From Mycobacterium rhizamassiliense (GTDB lineage Bacteria > Actinomycetota > Actinomycetes > Mycobacteriales > Mycobacteriaceae), in the NCBI RefSeq assembly GCF_900157375.1, contig NZ_LT721901.1, positions 2,156,315 to 2,220,314 on the forward strand: a stretch of DNA of 64,000 nucleotides. Direction: 5' to 3'. Below, in pieces: positions 1 to 10,720 of the stretch. Numbering within the stretch: the first letter of the stretch is position 1; every line of letters starts with the position of its first letter. A program made the translations under genes and the position numbers. The notes beneath the pieces were generated by a model that was not told the DNA's origin, made no database searches, and saw only the letters and a list, made by a program, of their open reading frames with translations.

Positions 1-668
<668 letters not shown>

Positions 669-672
<4 letters not shown>

Positions 673-1457
673 GTTTGGCCGAAGTTCCGAAAGAGATTGC
701 CGGACACGGACTCTTGACCGGCAAGGTGGTCGTCGTGACCGCGGCCGCCGGCACCGGCATCGGCGCGGCCACCGCGCGCCGGGCGTTGGCCGAAGGCGCC
801 GACGTGGTGATCTCCGACCACCACGAGCGACGGCTGGCCGAGACCGCCGAGGAGCTGTCGGCGCTGGGCCAGGGCCGCGTCGAGCACGTGGTGTGCGACG
901 TAACGTCCACCGCGCAGGTCGACGCGCTGATCTCCTCGGCCACCGCCCGGCTGGGACGGATCGACGTGCTGGTCAACAACGCGGGCCTGGGCGGGCAGAC
1001 GCCCGTGGTCGACATGACCGACGAGGAGTGGGACCGCGTCCTGAACGTGACGCTGACGTCGGTGCTGCGGGCCACGCGCGCGGCGCTGCGCTACTTCCGC
1101 GACGCGCCGCACGGCGGGGTCATCGTCAACAACGCCAGCGTGCTGGGCTGGCGGGCCCAGCATTCGCAGTCGCACTACGCGGCCGCTAAGGCGGGGGTGA
1201 TGGCGCTGACCCGTTGCAGCGCAATCGAAGCCGCCGAGTACGGGGTGCGCATCAACGCGGTGTCACCGAGCATCGCGCGGCACAAGTTCCTGGAGAAGAC
1301 GTCGTCGTCGGAGTTACTGGACCGGCTGTCGGCCGACGAGGCGTTCGGGCGGGCCGCCGAGCCGTGGGAAGTCGCGGCCACCATTGCGTTTCTGGCCAGC
1401 GAGTACTCGAGCTACCTCACCGGCGAAGTCATCTCAGTCTCCAGCCAGCGCGCGTGA
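669..1457 (+). CDS. ipdF: IpdF, SDR-family hydroxy-HIP-CoA dehydrogenase
   Basis: A 262-residue short-chain dehydrogenase, the same length as Rv3559c. The N-terminal extension is followed by the nucleotide-binding glycine motif TAAAGTGIG (about residues 24-32), the NNAG motif near residue 104, and the catalytic SxnYxxxK set (Ser of NNAS, then HYAAAKAG). IpdF is reported to interconvert the 5-hydroxy and 5-keto forms of HIP-CoA in degradation of steroid rings C and D. The ATG at 669 overlaps the fadE30 stop by four bases and gives the family-length protein. A longer ATG-initiated reading of this frame begins inside fadE30 at 378 and is not credible. The gene ends 15 bases before the KstR2 operator. 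Confidence 0.9.
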
Positions 1458-1471
1458 TCGCCCACTGGCCA

Positions 1472-1485
1472 AGCAAGCGCTTGGT
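1472..1485. promoter_or_regulatory. KstR2 operator upstream of kstR2
   Basis: AGCAAGCGCTTGGT matches the published KstR2 consensus ANCAAGNNCTTGNT at every defined position. It lies 15 bases before the kstR2 ATG and downstream of ipdF, so it fits autoregulation of kstR2-fadA6 by the HIP-CoA-responsive repressor. Confidence 0.85.
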
Positions 1486-1500
1486 TGATACTCTGGTCGA

Positions 1501-2103
1501 ATGGACCGCGTGACCGGTCAGGCCAACAGTCGACGGGACGAGCTGCTCGAGCTCGCCGCGTCGATGTTCGCCGAGCGCGGCCTGCGCGCCACCACCGTGC
1601 GCGACATCGCCGACGGCGCGGGCATCCTGTCCGGCAGCCTGTACCACCACTTCGCCTCCAAAGAGGAGATGGTCGACGAGCTGTTGCGCGGCTTCCTGGA
1701 CTGGCTCTTCACCCGCTACAACGAGATCGTCGAAAGCGAATCCAACCCGCTGGAGCGGCTCAAGGGGCTGTTCATGGCCTCGTTCGAGGCCATCGAGGAC
1801 CGGCACGCGCAGGTCGTCATCTACCAGGACGAGGCCCAGCGCCTGCTGTCGCAGCCCCGGTTCTCCTACATCGAGGACATGAATCGGCAACAACGCAAAA
1901 TGTGGATGGAGTTGCTGCATCAGGGCGTCGACGAGGGCTGTTTCCGGCCCGACCTCGACGTCGACCTTGTCTACCGTTTCATCCGTGACACCACCTGGGT
2001 GTCGGTGCGCTGGTATCGACCCGGCGGCCCGCTCACCGCGAAGCAGGTTGGTCAGCAGTATCTCGCCATCGTGCTTGGCGGGATTACCAAAGAAGGAGTC
2101 TGA
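1501..2103 (+). CDS. kstR2: KstR2, TetR-family repressor of the late steroid-ring regulon
   Basis: A 200-residue TetR regulator, equal in length to Rv3557c. The N-terminal helix-turn-helix spans about residues 28-55 (TTVRDIADGAGILSGSLYHHF), followed by an all-helical ligand domain. In mycobacteria KstR2 represses the fadE30/ipd/fadA6/echA20 genes and is released by HIP-CoA. Two matching operators in this window (1472 and 6830) support that role. fadA6 begins two bases after the stop, so the two are co-transcribed. Confidence 0.95.
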   Translation: MDRVTGQANSRRDELLELAASMFAERGLRATTVRDIADGAGILSGSLYHHFASKEEMVDELLRGFLDWLFTRYNEIVESESNPLERLKGLFMASFEAIEDRHAQVVIYQDEAQRLLSQPRFSYIEDMNRQQRKMWMELLHQGVDEGCFRPDLDVDLVYRFIRDTTWVSVRWYRPGGPLTAKQVGQQYLAIVLGGITKEGV

Positions 2104-2105
2104 AA

Positions 2106-3266
2106 ATGGCTGAGGCGTATGTCATCGACGCCGTGCGTACCGCGGTTGGCAAGCGCAATGGCGCGCTGGCCGGCGTTCACCCCGTCGACCTTGGTGCGCT
2201 GGGCTGGCGCGGGCTGCTCGACCGGGTCGACGTCGACCCCGCCGCCGTCGACGACGTGATCGCCGGTTGCGTGGATGCCATTGGGGGACAGGCCGGTAAC
2301 ATCGCCCGCCTTTCGTGGCTGGCGGCCGGCTACCCCGAAGAGGTTCCCGGTGTCACGGTGGACCGGCAGTGCGGATCCAGCCAGCAGGCGATTTCCTTTG
2401 GCGCACAGGCAGTCCTGTCTGGCACGGCCGACCTGATCGTGGCCGGCGGTATGCAGAACATGAGCTGGATCCCGATCTCGTCGGCGATGACGGTCGGCGA
2501 GCAGTTCGGATTCACTTCGCCCACCAACGAATCCAAGCAGTGGCTGCACCGCTACGGCGACCAGGAGATCTCCCAGTTCCGCGGTTCGGAGCTGATCGCG
2601 GAGAAGTGGAACATCTCCCGCGAGGAGATGGAGCGCTACGCGCTGACCAGCCATGAGCGCGCTTTCGCGGCGATCCGCGGCGGTCACTTCGACAACGAAA
2701 TCATCACCGTGGAAACCGAATCCGGCCCGTTCCGGGTCGACGAGGGCCCCCGCGAGTCGACGCTGGAGAAGATGGCCGGCCTGAAGCCGCTGGTCGAGGG
2801 CGGCCGGTTGACGGCGGCGATGGCCAGCCAGATCTCCGACGGCGCCAGCGCGGTGCTGCTGGCCTCCGAGCAGGCGGTCAAGGACCACAAGCTGACGCCA
2901 CGTGCCCGCATTCACCACATCAGCGCCCGCGCCGCCGACCCGGTCTTCATGCTCACCGGGCCGATCCCGGCCACGCGCTACGCGCTGGAGAAGACCGGTC
3001 TGTCGATCGGCGACATCGACACCGTCGAGATCAACGAAGCCTTTGCGCCCGTGGTGATCTCGTGGCTCAAGGAGATCAAGGCCGATCCCGAGAAGGTCAA
3101 CCCCAATGGCGGCGCGATCGCCCTGGGTCACCCGCTGGGCGCCACCGGGGCCAAGCTGTTCACGACCATGCTCAACGAGCTCGAGCGCATCGGCGGCCGC
3201 TACGGCCTGCAGACGATGTGCGAGGGCGGCGGCACCGCCAACGTCACGATCATCGAGCGGCTGTAG
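2106..3266 (+). CDS. fadA6: FadA6, thiolase of the terminal steroid pathway
   Basis: A 386-residue thiolase II family protein. The acylated cysteine is in RQCGSSQQA (Cys89), and the NEAFAP, GHPLGATG and MCEGGG motifs carry the remaining active-site residues. In M. tuberculosis FadA6 (Rv3556c) is placed after IpdAB, cleaving the ring-opened beta-keto acyl-CoA (MeDODA-CoA) towards MOODA-CoA. A clear ribosome-binding site (GAAGGAG) lies at about 2092-2098, just before the start. In M. tuberculosis Rv3555c and fdxB follow; here the next gene is the convergent ipdC, behind a long hairpin. Confidence 0.93.
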   Translation: MAEAYVIDAVRTAVGKRNGALAGVHPVDLGALGWRGLLDRVDVDPAAVDDVIAGCVDAIGGQAGNIARLSWLAAGYPEEVPGVTVDRQCGSSQQAISFGAQAVLSGTADLIVAGGMQNMSWIPISSAMTVGEQFGFTSPTNESKQWLHRYGDQEISQFRGSELIAEKWNISREEMERYALTSHERAFAAIRGGHFDNEIITVETESGPFRVDEGPRESTLEKMAGLKPLVEGGRLTAAMASQISDGASAVLLASEQAVKDHKLTPRARIHHISARAADPVFMLTGPIPATRYALEKTGLSIGDIDTVEINEAFAPVVISWLKEIKADPEKVNPNGGAIALGHPLGATGAKLFTTMLNELERIGGRYGLQTMCEGGGTANVTIIERL

Positions 3267-3274
3267 CTCCTACC

Positions 3275-3334
3275 GCGAGCAGACACAGAATCGCACTCCG
3301 CGGGCCTCCCGCATGCGATTGTGTGTCTGCTCGC
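3275..3334. terminator. Long inverted repeat between convergent fadA6 and ipdC
   Basis: The arms 3275-3295 and 3314-3334 are 21 bases each and complementary at 20 of 21 positions (GCGAGCAGACAC core). They are separated by an 18-base loop. The element fills nearly all of the 71-base gap between two converging stop codons, so it probably acts as a bidirectional terminator. It has no T-tract. It also resembles an intergenic palindrome that I recall as dispersed in mycobacterial genomes. Confidence 0.7.
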
Positions 3335-3337
3335 CGA

Positions 3338-4408
3338 TCAGTCCTGGATCAGCGCCGATGCCGACCGTAGGTGCTGAATAGCGTCGCCGACGATCGACTC
3401 GATCAGCTCGGCGCACGACGGCAGGTCCTCGAGAATTCCGGCGACCTGCCCGGAGGCCAGCACCCCGGCCTCCGTATTGCCTTCCACCAGGCCGGCTTTC
3501 AGCAGCATCGGCGTGTTGGCCGCCATCACCACCTGGGCCATGGTCATCTCCTTGCCGTGGCGCATCGCCAGGCCGTCGGTGATCATCGACTTCCAGGTCA
3601 TCCCGGACATTTTCTTGAACTTCCCCGCGTTGCGCACCGCCGCGGTGAAACCGCGCACCGGCGAACCGTTTTCGAGCTTCTCGACCAGCTCGGTACGCAG
3701 CACCCGGTGCGGCATGCCGTCGACGCGCGTGGTGACCACAGTGCCGTCCAGCGCGGCCTGCAGGTAGCGCTGCTTGACCGAATCGGGCACGGTCGAATCT
3801 GAGGTGAGTAGGAAGCGGGTACCCATCGCCACGCCGGCCGCGCCGTAGGACAACGCGGCCGCGAGCCCGCGCCCGTCGAAGAAGCCGCCCGCCGCGATCA
3901 CCGGGATGCCGCTGCCCTGCACGGCGTCCAGTACCGACGGCAGCAGCAGCGTGGTCGCGACGGGCCCGGTGTGCCCACCGCCCTCGCCGCCCTGCACAAT
4001 CATCGCGTCGGCGCCCCAGCTCGCGACCTTGCGCGCGTGCTTGGCCGCGCCGATCGACGGGATCACCACCGCCCCAGCCTCTTTGAGCCGGGCGATCAGC
4101 TCCTGCTTGGGCGCCAGCGCGAACGACGCCACCTTCACGCCCTCGCGGATCATCAGCTCGACGCGGTCGCCCGCGTCGGCGGCGTCGGCGCGCATGTTCA
4201 CCCCGAAGGGCTTGTCGGTGGCGGCCTTGACCTTTTTGATGGCCGTCGCCAGCTCATCCAGCGTCATGGTGGCCGAGGCGAGGATGCCCAGCCCGCCGGC
4301 GTTGGCCGTGGCCGCCACCAGCCGGGCGCCGGCGACCCAGCCCATCCCGGTCTGGACGACCGGGTGCTCGACACCGACCAGCTCGGTCAGCGGAGTTTTC
4401 AACCTCAC
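3338..4408 (-). CDS. ipdC: IpdC, nitronate-monooxygenase-like flavoprotein of HIP degradation
   Basis: A 356-residue TIM-barrel flavoprotein of the nitronate monooxygenase/2-nitropropane dioxygenase family, close to the Rv3553 length. The N-terminus carries the family pattern PVVQTGMGWVAG. The FMN phosphate region VQGGEGGGHTG is at about residues 138-148 and GTRFLLT at about 197-203. IpdC is needed for oxidation of the HIP-derived CoA thioester before ring hydrolysis by EchA20. It is the last gene of the echA20-ipdA-ipdB-ipdC operon and overlaps ipdB by four bases. Confidence 0.9.
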   Translation of the reverse strand: MRLKTPLTELVGVEHPVVQTGMGWVAGARLVAATANAGGLGILASATMTLDELATAIKKVKAATDKPFGVNMRADAADAGDRVELMIREGVKVASFALAPKQELIARLKEAGAVVIPSIGAAKHARKVASWGADAMIVQGGEGGGHTGPVATTLLLPSVLDAVQGSGIPVIAAGGFFDGRGLAAALSYGAAGVAMGTRFLLTSDSTVPDSVKQRYLQAALDGTVVTTRVDGMPHRVLRTELVEKLENGSPVRGFTAAVRNAGKFKKMSGMTWKSMITDGLAMRHGKEMTMAQVVMAANTPMLLKAGLVEGNTEAGVLASGQVAGILEDLPSCAELIESIVGDAIQHLRSASALIQD

Positions 4409-5160
4409 GAGCGGATCTCTCGGTCGCGCAACGCTTTCGGGTCGACGACCTCGCGGATCAGACGCAGCTCGTCGTCCGTCGGCAGCCGGGACTCCTCGGC
4501 GGAGTCGAGTCCGTCGATCTCGAACGACGTGTTCTCGCGGACCTCGTCGGCCGACACCCCGGGATGCAAGCTCACCGCCCGCATCGTGCCGCCGGGGCCG
4601 TCGAAGTCGAACACGCCGAGGTTGGACACCACCCGGTAGACCTTCGCGAACCGGAACGCCGGGTTGTCGGCGTCGATCTTGTCGGTGCCGATGCCGCAGA
4701 CGATGTCGACCTGCTCGCAGAACACCCGCTTGGAGTGGTTGCCCACCCAGTAGCTGGTCGCGTGGTTGATGACGTTGCCGGGCGCACCCCGCACGCCGAA
4801 CATCTGACGGGTGGGGTGCTGCAGCGCGCCGAACGCCGACAGGTTCTGATTGCCAAAGCGGTCAACCTGATTGGCGCCCATCACCACGTGGCGCCGGCCC
4901 CAGGCCAGCGTCTCGAAGACGCGGCCGAACGGCATCCAGCCCTCGACGGGCCCGGTCTTGCCCAGCGCCGGGGTGTCGGCGAGCAGTTGCGCCTCGCCAT
5001 CGGTCAGCAGGATGTCCGGGGAGAAGGTCAGCCGGGCCAGCCGCGCCCCGACCGAGACCATGTTGGCCATCGGGCTGACCATGATCTCGCCCGCGTCCCG
5101 GAACAATTCGGCGCACGCGACCGCGCAGATCTCGGCCCGGGTGCTCTCGGTGCTGCTCAC
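4405..5160 (-). CDS. ipdB: IpdB, beta subunit of the COCHEA-CoA ring hydrolase
   Basis: A 251-residue protein of the class I CoA-transferase beta-subunit fold, matching Rv3552 in length and context. With IpdA it forms the heterotetrameric hydrolase that opens the last steroid ring (COCHEA-CoA); it is not a true CoA transferase despite the fold. The start overlaps the ipdA stop by four bases, as expected for stoichiometric subunits. Confidence 0.92.
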   Translation of the reverse strand: MSSTESTRAEICAVACAELFRDAGEIMVSPMANMVSVGARLARLTFSPDILLTDGEAQLLADTPALGKTGPVEGWMPFGRVFETLAWGRRHVVMGANQVDRFGNQNLSAFGALQHPTRQMFGVRGAPGNVINHATSYWVGNHSKRVFCEQVDIVCGIGTDKIDADNPAFRFAKVYRVVSNLGVFDFDGPGGTMRAVSLHPGVSADEVRENTSFEIDGLDSAEESRLPTDDELRLIREVVDPKALRDREIRS

Positions 5161-6041
5161 TTGGCCGCCTCCTCTGCGAACTTGCGGACGGCCGCTTGGT
5201 ATTCGGCCTCGCCGCCGGACAGGTACGTCGCGACGAATTGCTGCCAGCCCTCTTCCGTCGAGGCGGCCTCGGCGTAGTGCCGCTGGAACTTCTCGTCGCG
5301 GCCGTAATCAGGTGCGGTGGTGGTGAAGTGGGCGCCATTGGGCGCTTCCACCACACCGTCGACCATCATCCGGTTCACCAGCAGCGCCTGCGGCGGCACC
5401 GCCTTGACCAGTTCCTCGGTCGACACGACCCGCTCGACCGAAAGGAAGCGCCGCTGCGCGGCCATCAGGAACAGATCGTCGAAGTAGGGGTCGACGCCGG
5501 TGTACGCGGCATTGCCTTGGCTGTCACCGAGATTGAGGTGCACGAAGGCGGCGTCCAGGTTCAGCGACGGCATGGCGACCAACGTCTCGTGGCCGCCGCC
5601 GGGCGCCGGGTACGGGCTCGTCACGGTCTGAAGTTCGCCCTCCCAGAAGTCGAGCACCGAGCTGCCCAGCCCGGCGCGGATCGGCAGGAAGGGCAGCCGC
5701 TGCGCGGCGGCCTGCAGCCCGCACCGCAGCATGCCCTCGTCCATCTCGCGTGCCTCGATGGCTCCGGCGGTGCGCGCCTTGGCAAACCACGGGTCGTAGA
5801 ACGGCGCCGAGTCCAGCGAGACGAAGCCGTAGTAGACCCGCTTCACCTTGCCCGCCGAGCACAGCAGCCCCAGGTCGGGTCCGCCGTAGGTGACCACGGT
5901 CAGGTCGGTGACGTCGGTGTGCAGCAGCGCGCGCACGAACGCCATCGGCTTGCGCCGCGATCCCCAGCCACCGATGCCGATGGTCATGCCGCTGCTGACG
6001 TGGGCGACGGCCTCGTCCAGCGTGGTCCGCTTGTCGCTCAC
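5157..6041 (-). CDS. ipdA: IpdA, alpha subunit of the COCHEA-CoA ring hydrolase
   Basis: A 294-residue CoA-transferase-fold alpha subunit with the glycine-rich GIGGWGSRRKPMAF stretch near residues 22-35. The GTG at 6041 was chosen because it starts VSDKRTTLDEAV, aligning with the known IpdA N-terminus, and overlaps the echA20 stop (GTGA). A longer reading of the frame, back to 7004, runs antisense to the next gene and is spurious. A glutamate in the DEGML stretch (residue 102) is a candidate for the reported catalytic Glu; that equivalence is inferred. Confidence 0.92.
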   Translation of the reverse strand: MSDKRTTLDEAVAHVSSGMTIGIGGWGSRRKPMAFVRALLHTDVTDLTVVTYGGPDLGLLCSAGKVKRVYYGFVSLDSAPFYDPWFAKARTAGAIEAREMDEGMLRCGLQAAAQRLPFLPIRAGLGSSVLDFWEGELQTVTSPYPAPGGGHETLVAMPSLNLDAAFVHLNLGDSQGNAAYTGVDPYFDDLFLMAAQRRFLSVERVVSTEELVKAVPPQALLVNRMMVDGVVEAPNGAHFTTTAPDYGRDEKFQRHYAEAASTEEGWQQFVATYLSGGEAEYQAAVRKFAEEAAK

Positions 6042-6793
6042 TTCTTGCCCTTCTCGGTCCCGGCGAACGCGTCGCGGTGCTCGTCGGCGACACCGGCGAG
6101 GTTGAGTTCGAACGTAAACCCTTGTTCCATGCGGTAACTCGCGTTGACCCGCTGCACGTCGATCAGGTTCAGCGCCTCCTTGGCGGCCCGGATCACCCGG
6201 GTGTCCTTGGCGGCGATGTCGCGAGCCACCCGCAGTGCGGCCTCGTCGAGCTGGTCGCGGGGCACCACCTCGTGCACCGACCCGAAGTGGTGCAGGGTGG
6301 CGGCGTCCACGGTGGCCGCGGTGAAGAACAGCCGCCGCATCAGGTGTTGCGGCACCAGCCGCGACAGGTGCGTCGCCGCGCCGAGCGCGCCGCGCTCCAC
6401 CTCGGGTAGCCCGAAGGTGGCGTCGTCGGAGGCCACGATCACGTCGGAGTTGCCGACCAGGCCGATGCCGCCGCCGACGCAGAATCCGTTGACCGCGGCG
6501 ATCACCGGCACGGCACATTCGTAGACCGCACGGAACGCGTGGAAGCAACCGCGGTTGGCGTCGATCAGCGCGCTGAAGCCCTCGGTGCGCTGCATCTCCT
6601 TGATGTCGACGCCGGCGTTGAAGCCGCGCCCCTCGGCACGCAGGATCACCGCGTGTGTCGTCGGGTCGTTGCCGGCGGCCGTGATCGCGTCGCCGAGTTC
6701 GAACCAGCCGCGCGACGGGATGGCGTTGACGGGCGGGTAGTCGACGGTGACCGCGACGATGCCCGGTTCTGTGCTGGTGGATGTAATGGTCAA
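6038..6793 (-). CDS. echA20: EchA20, crotonase-fold steroid ring D hydrolase
   Basis: A 251-residue crotonase-superfamily protein. The first oxyanion-hole segment is in RGFNAGVDIKEM (about residues 55-66) and the second in VNGFCVGGGIGLVGN (about residues 100-114). In M. tuberculosis EchA20 (Rv3550) hydrolyses the remaining five-membered ring of HIEC-CoA to give COCHEA-CoA, the IpdAB substrate. It is the first gene of the echA20-ipdABC operon. A KstR2 operator lies 37 bases upstream of its ATG and is shared with the divergent SDR gene. Confidence 0.9.
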   Translation of the reverse strand: MTITSTSTEPGIVAVTVDYPPVNAIPSRGWFELGDAITAAGNDPTTHAVILRAEGRGFNAGVDIKEMQRTEGFSALIDANRGCFHAFRAVYECAVPVIAAVNGFCVGGGIGLVGNSDVIVASDDATFGLPEVERGALGAATHLSRLVPQHLMRRLFFTAATVDAATLHHFGSVHEVVPRDQLDEAALRVARDIAAKDTRVIRAAKEALNLIDVQRVNASYRMEQGFTFELNLAGVADEHRDAFAGTEKGKK

Positions 6794-6829
6794 TTGGCAC
6801 TTCCTCGTGAAATTGAGGCCGACTACCTA

Positions 6830-6843
6830 AGCAAGCACTTGCT
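6830..6843. promoter_or_regulatory. KstR2 operator in the echA20 / Rv3549c-like divergent promoter
   Basis: AGCAAGCACTTGCT is a full match to ANCAAGNNCTTGNT. It lies between the divergent starts of echA20 (6793, minus) and the SDR gene (6859, plus), so one site can control both operons. Confidence 0.87.
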
Positions 6844-6858
6844 TGGTACGCTAGCACA

Positions 6859-7656
6859 GTGACTCGCGCCGAGGCAGGCCCCGTTCCTGGGGGAGCCATC
6901 AATCTGGGATTGGCCGGCCGGGTTGTTTTGGTTACCGGCGGCGTTCGAGGAGTAGGTGCCGGCATTAGCTCGGTCTTCGCCGGGCAGGGCGCGACCGTCG
7001 TCACCTGCGCCCGTCGCGCCGTCGACGGATTGCCCTACGAGTTTCACTCCTGCGACGTTCGCGATGAGGACGCCGTCCAGCAGTTGATCAACGACATCAC
7101 CGAGCGGCACGGCCGGCTCGACGCCGTGGTGAACAACGCCGGGGGCTCGCCGTTCGTCTTGACCGCGGAGTCCAGCCCGAAGTTCAACCGCAAGATCATC
7201 GAACTCAATCTCATTGGCGGGCTGCTGGTTTCGCAGTTCGCCAACGAGAAGATGCAGGCCCAGCCCGGTGGCGGCTCGATCGTCAACATCTGTAGCCTGT
7301 CCGGCCGGCGCCCGTCGCCGGGCACCGCCGCATACGGCGCGGCGAAGGCCGGGCTGGAAAGCCTCACGCAGACGCTGGCCGTGGAGTGGGGCCCGAAGGT
7401 CCGGGTCAACGCCTGCGTCGTCGGCATGGTCGAGACCGAACAGGCCGATCTGTTCTACGGCGACGCCGACTCCATCGCCGCGATCTCCAAGAATGTGCCG
7501 CTGGGCCGGCTGGCCAAGCCCGAGGATGTCGGTTGGGCCGCAGCGTTTTTGGCCTCGGACGCGGCGTCCTACATCAGTGGCGCCTCGCTAGAGGTGCACG
7601 GCGGCGGCGAGCCGCCGCACTACCTGTCCACCACGACCGCCAGCGCGGTCAAGTAG
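6859..7656 (+). CDS. SDR oxidoreductase, Rv3549c-like
   Basis: A 265-residue classical short-chain dehydrogenase. The cofactor motif TGGVRGVGAG is at about residues 26-35, NNAGG near residue 93, and the catalytic Ser and YGAAKAG near residues 140-165. It is the first gene of a two-SDR operon controlled from the KstR2 operator 15 bases upstream of the GTG start. In M. tuberculosis Rv3549c belongs to the KstR2 regulon, but its substrate is not established; a hydroxyacyl-CoA intermediate from the C/D rings is a reasonable inference. The short 5' region suggests a leaderless or near-leaderless message. Confidence 0.85.
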   Translation: MTRAEAGPVPGGAINLGLAGRVVLVTGGVRGVGAGISSVFAGQGATVVTCARRAVDGLPYEFHSCDVRDEDAVQQLINDITERHGRLDAVVNNAGGSPFVLTAESSPKFNRKIIELNLIGGLLVSQFANEKMQAQPGGGSIVNICSLSGRRPSPGTAAYGAAKAGLESLTQTLAVEWGPKVRVNACVVGMVETEQADLFYGDADSIAAISKNVPLGRLAKPEDVGWAAAFLASDAASYISGASLEVHGGGEPPHYLSTTTASAVK

Positions 7657-7669
7657 AGGAGCAACGACT

Positions 7670-8575
7670 ATGGGAGTGGTTGACGGCCGTGTCGTCATCG
7701 TCACCGGAGCGGGCGGCGGCATCGGCCGCGCCCATGCGCTGGCCTTCGCGGCCGAGGGTGCGCGCGTCGTCGTCAACGACATCGGCGTCGGCCTGGACGG
7801 TTCCCCGGCGGGTGGCGGCAGCGCCGCGCAGGGCGTGGTCGACGAAATCACCGCCGCCGGTGGGGAAGCCGTCGCCAACGGGTCCAACATCGCGGACTGG
7901 GACCAGGCGGCCGCGCTGGTGCAGACGGCCGTCGACACCTTCGGTGGGTTGGACGTGCTGGTGAACAACGCCGGCATCGTGCGCGACCGGATGATGGCCA
8001 ACACCAGCGAAGAGGAGTTCGACGCCGTCATCGCCGTGCACCTCAAGGGTCACTTCGCGACGATGCGGCACGCCGCCTCGTACTGGCGCGGGCTGTCCAA
8101 AGAGGGCAATACCGTTGACGCCAGGATCATCAACACCAGTTCTGGCGCGGGCCTGCAGGGCAGCGTCGGGCAGGGCAACTACAGCGCGGCCAAGGCCGGC
8201 ATCGCGGCCATGACACTGGTTGCCGCCGCCGAAATGGGCCGCTACGGCGTCACCGTCAACGCGATCGCCCCCTCGGCACGCACCCGCATGACCGAGACCG
8301 TCTTCGCCGAGATGATGGCCACCCAGGGCAAGGACTTCGACGCGATGGCGCCGGAAAACGTTTCGCCGCTGGTGGTTTGGCTGGGCAGCGAGCAATCCCG
8401 CGACGTGACCGGCCAGGTTTTCGAGATCGAAGGCGGCAAGATCCGGGTCGCCGAAGGCTGGGCGCACGGGCCGCAGATCGACAAGGGCGACCGATGGGAT
8501 CCCGCCGAGCTGGGGCCCGTCGTCGCCGACCTGCTGGCCAAGTCGCGCCCGCCGGTCCCGGTCTACGGGGCCTGA
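7670..8575 (+). CDS. SDR oxidoreductase, Rv3548c-like
   Basis: A 301-residue SDR with TGAGGGIGRAHA at about residues 12-23, NNAGIVRDR near residue 97, and the active-site YSAAKAG near 170. The extended C-terminus with EGGKIRVAEGWAHG resembles the hydroxyacyl-CoA dehydrogenase type found in Hsd4A. It follows the Rv3549c-like SDR by 13 bases with an AGGAG ribosome-binding site, so it is the second gene of a KstR2-controlled pair. The exact substrate is unknown. Its stop is six bases from that of the convergent ddn-like gene. Confidence 0.85.
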   Translation: MGVVDGRVVIVTGAGGGIGRAHALAFAAEGARVVVNDIGVGLDGSPAGGGSAAQGVVDEITAAGGEAVANGSNIADWDQAAALVQTAVDTFGGLDVLVNNAGIVRDRMMANTSEEEFDAVIAVHLKGHFATMRHAASYWRGLSKEGNTVDARIINTSSGAGLQGSVGQGNYSAAKAGIAAMTLVAAAEMGRYGVTVNAIAPSARTRMTETVFAEMMATQGKDFDAMAPENVSPLVVWLGSEQSRDVTGQVFEIEGGKIRVAEGWAHGPQIDKGDRWDPAELGPVVADLLAKSRPPVPVYGA

Positions 8576-8581
8576 CGCGAG

Positions 8582-9434
<853 letters not shown>

Positions 9435-9441
9435 CGAGCAG

Positions 9442-10614
<1,173 letters not shown>

Positions 10615-10615
10615 C

Positions 10616-10629
10616 TAGAACACGTTTCA
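10616..10629. promoter_or_regulatory. KstR operator, fadA5-proximal
   Basis: TAGAACACGTTTCA fits the KstR core T-N2-AAC-N2-GTT-N2-A. It is 10 bases upstream of the fadA5 start codon on the minus strand and probably represses fadA5. Confidence 0.85.
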
Positions 10630-10694
10630 TTAGTCTGACAAGCGAGGATGCTCGTGCGGCTTTTATCAGCGCAGGAGGCGTGTTTTACTGGCAC

Positions 10695-10708
10695 TAGAAC
10701 ACGTTGCA
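10695..10708. promoter_or_regulatory. KstR operator, cyp125-proximal
   Basis: TAGAACACGTTGCA fits the KstR core at all constrained positions and lies 12 bases before the cyp125 ATG. The two operators are 79 bases apart, one per divergent transcript. Confidence 0.87.
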
Positions 10709-10720
10709 ATTGAGGAGCGC

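Noticed and set aside
2052..3131. Long minus-strand open frame opposite fadA6
   Set aside because: Shadow frame of a high-GC gene; the translation is Arg/Gly/Ala-rich with no family resemblance, while fadA6 on the plus strand is unmistakable.
6042..7004. Upstream extension of the ipdA frame
   Set aside because: Runs antisense to the SDR gene and out of frame through echA20; the GTG at 6041 gives the family-length IpdA.
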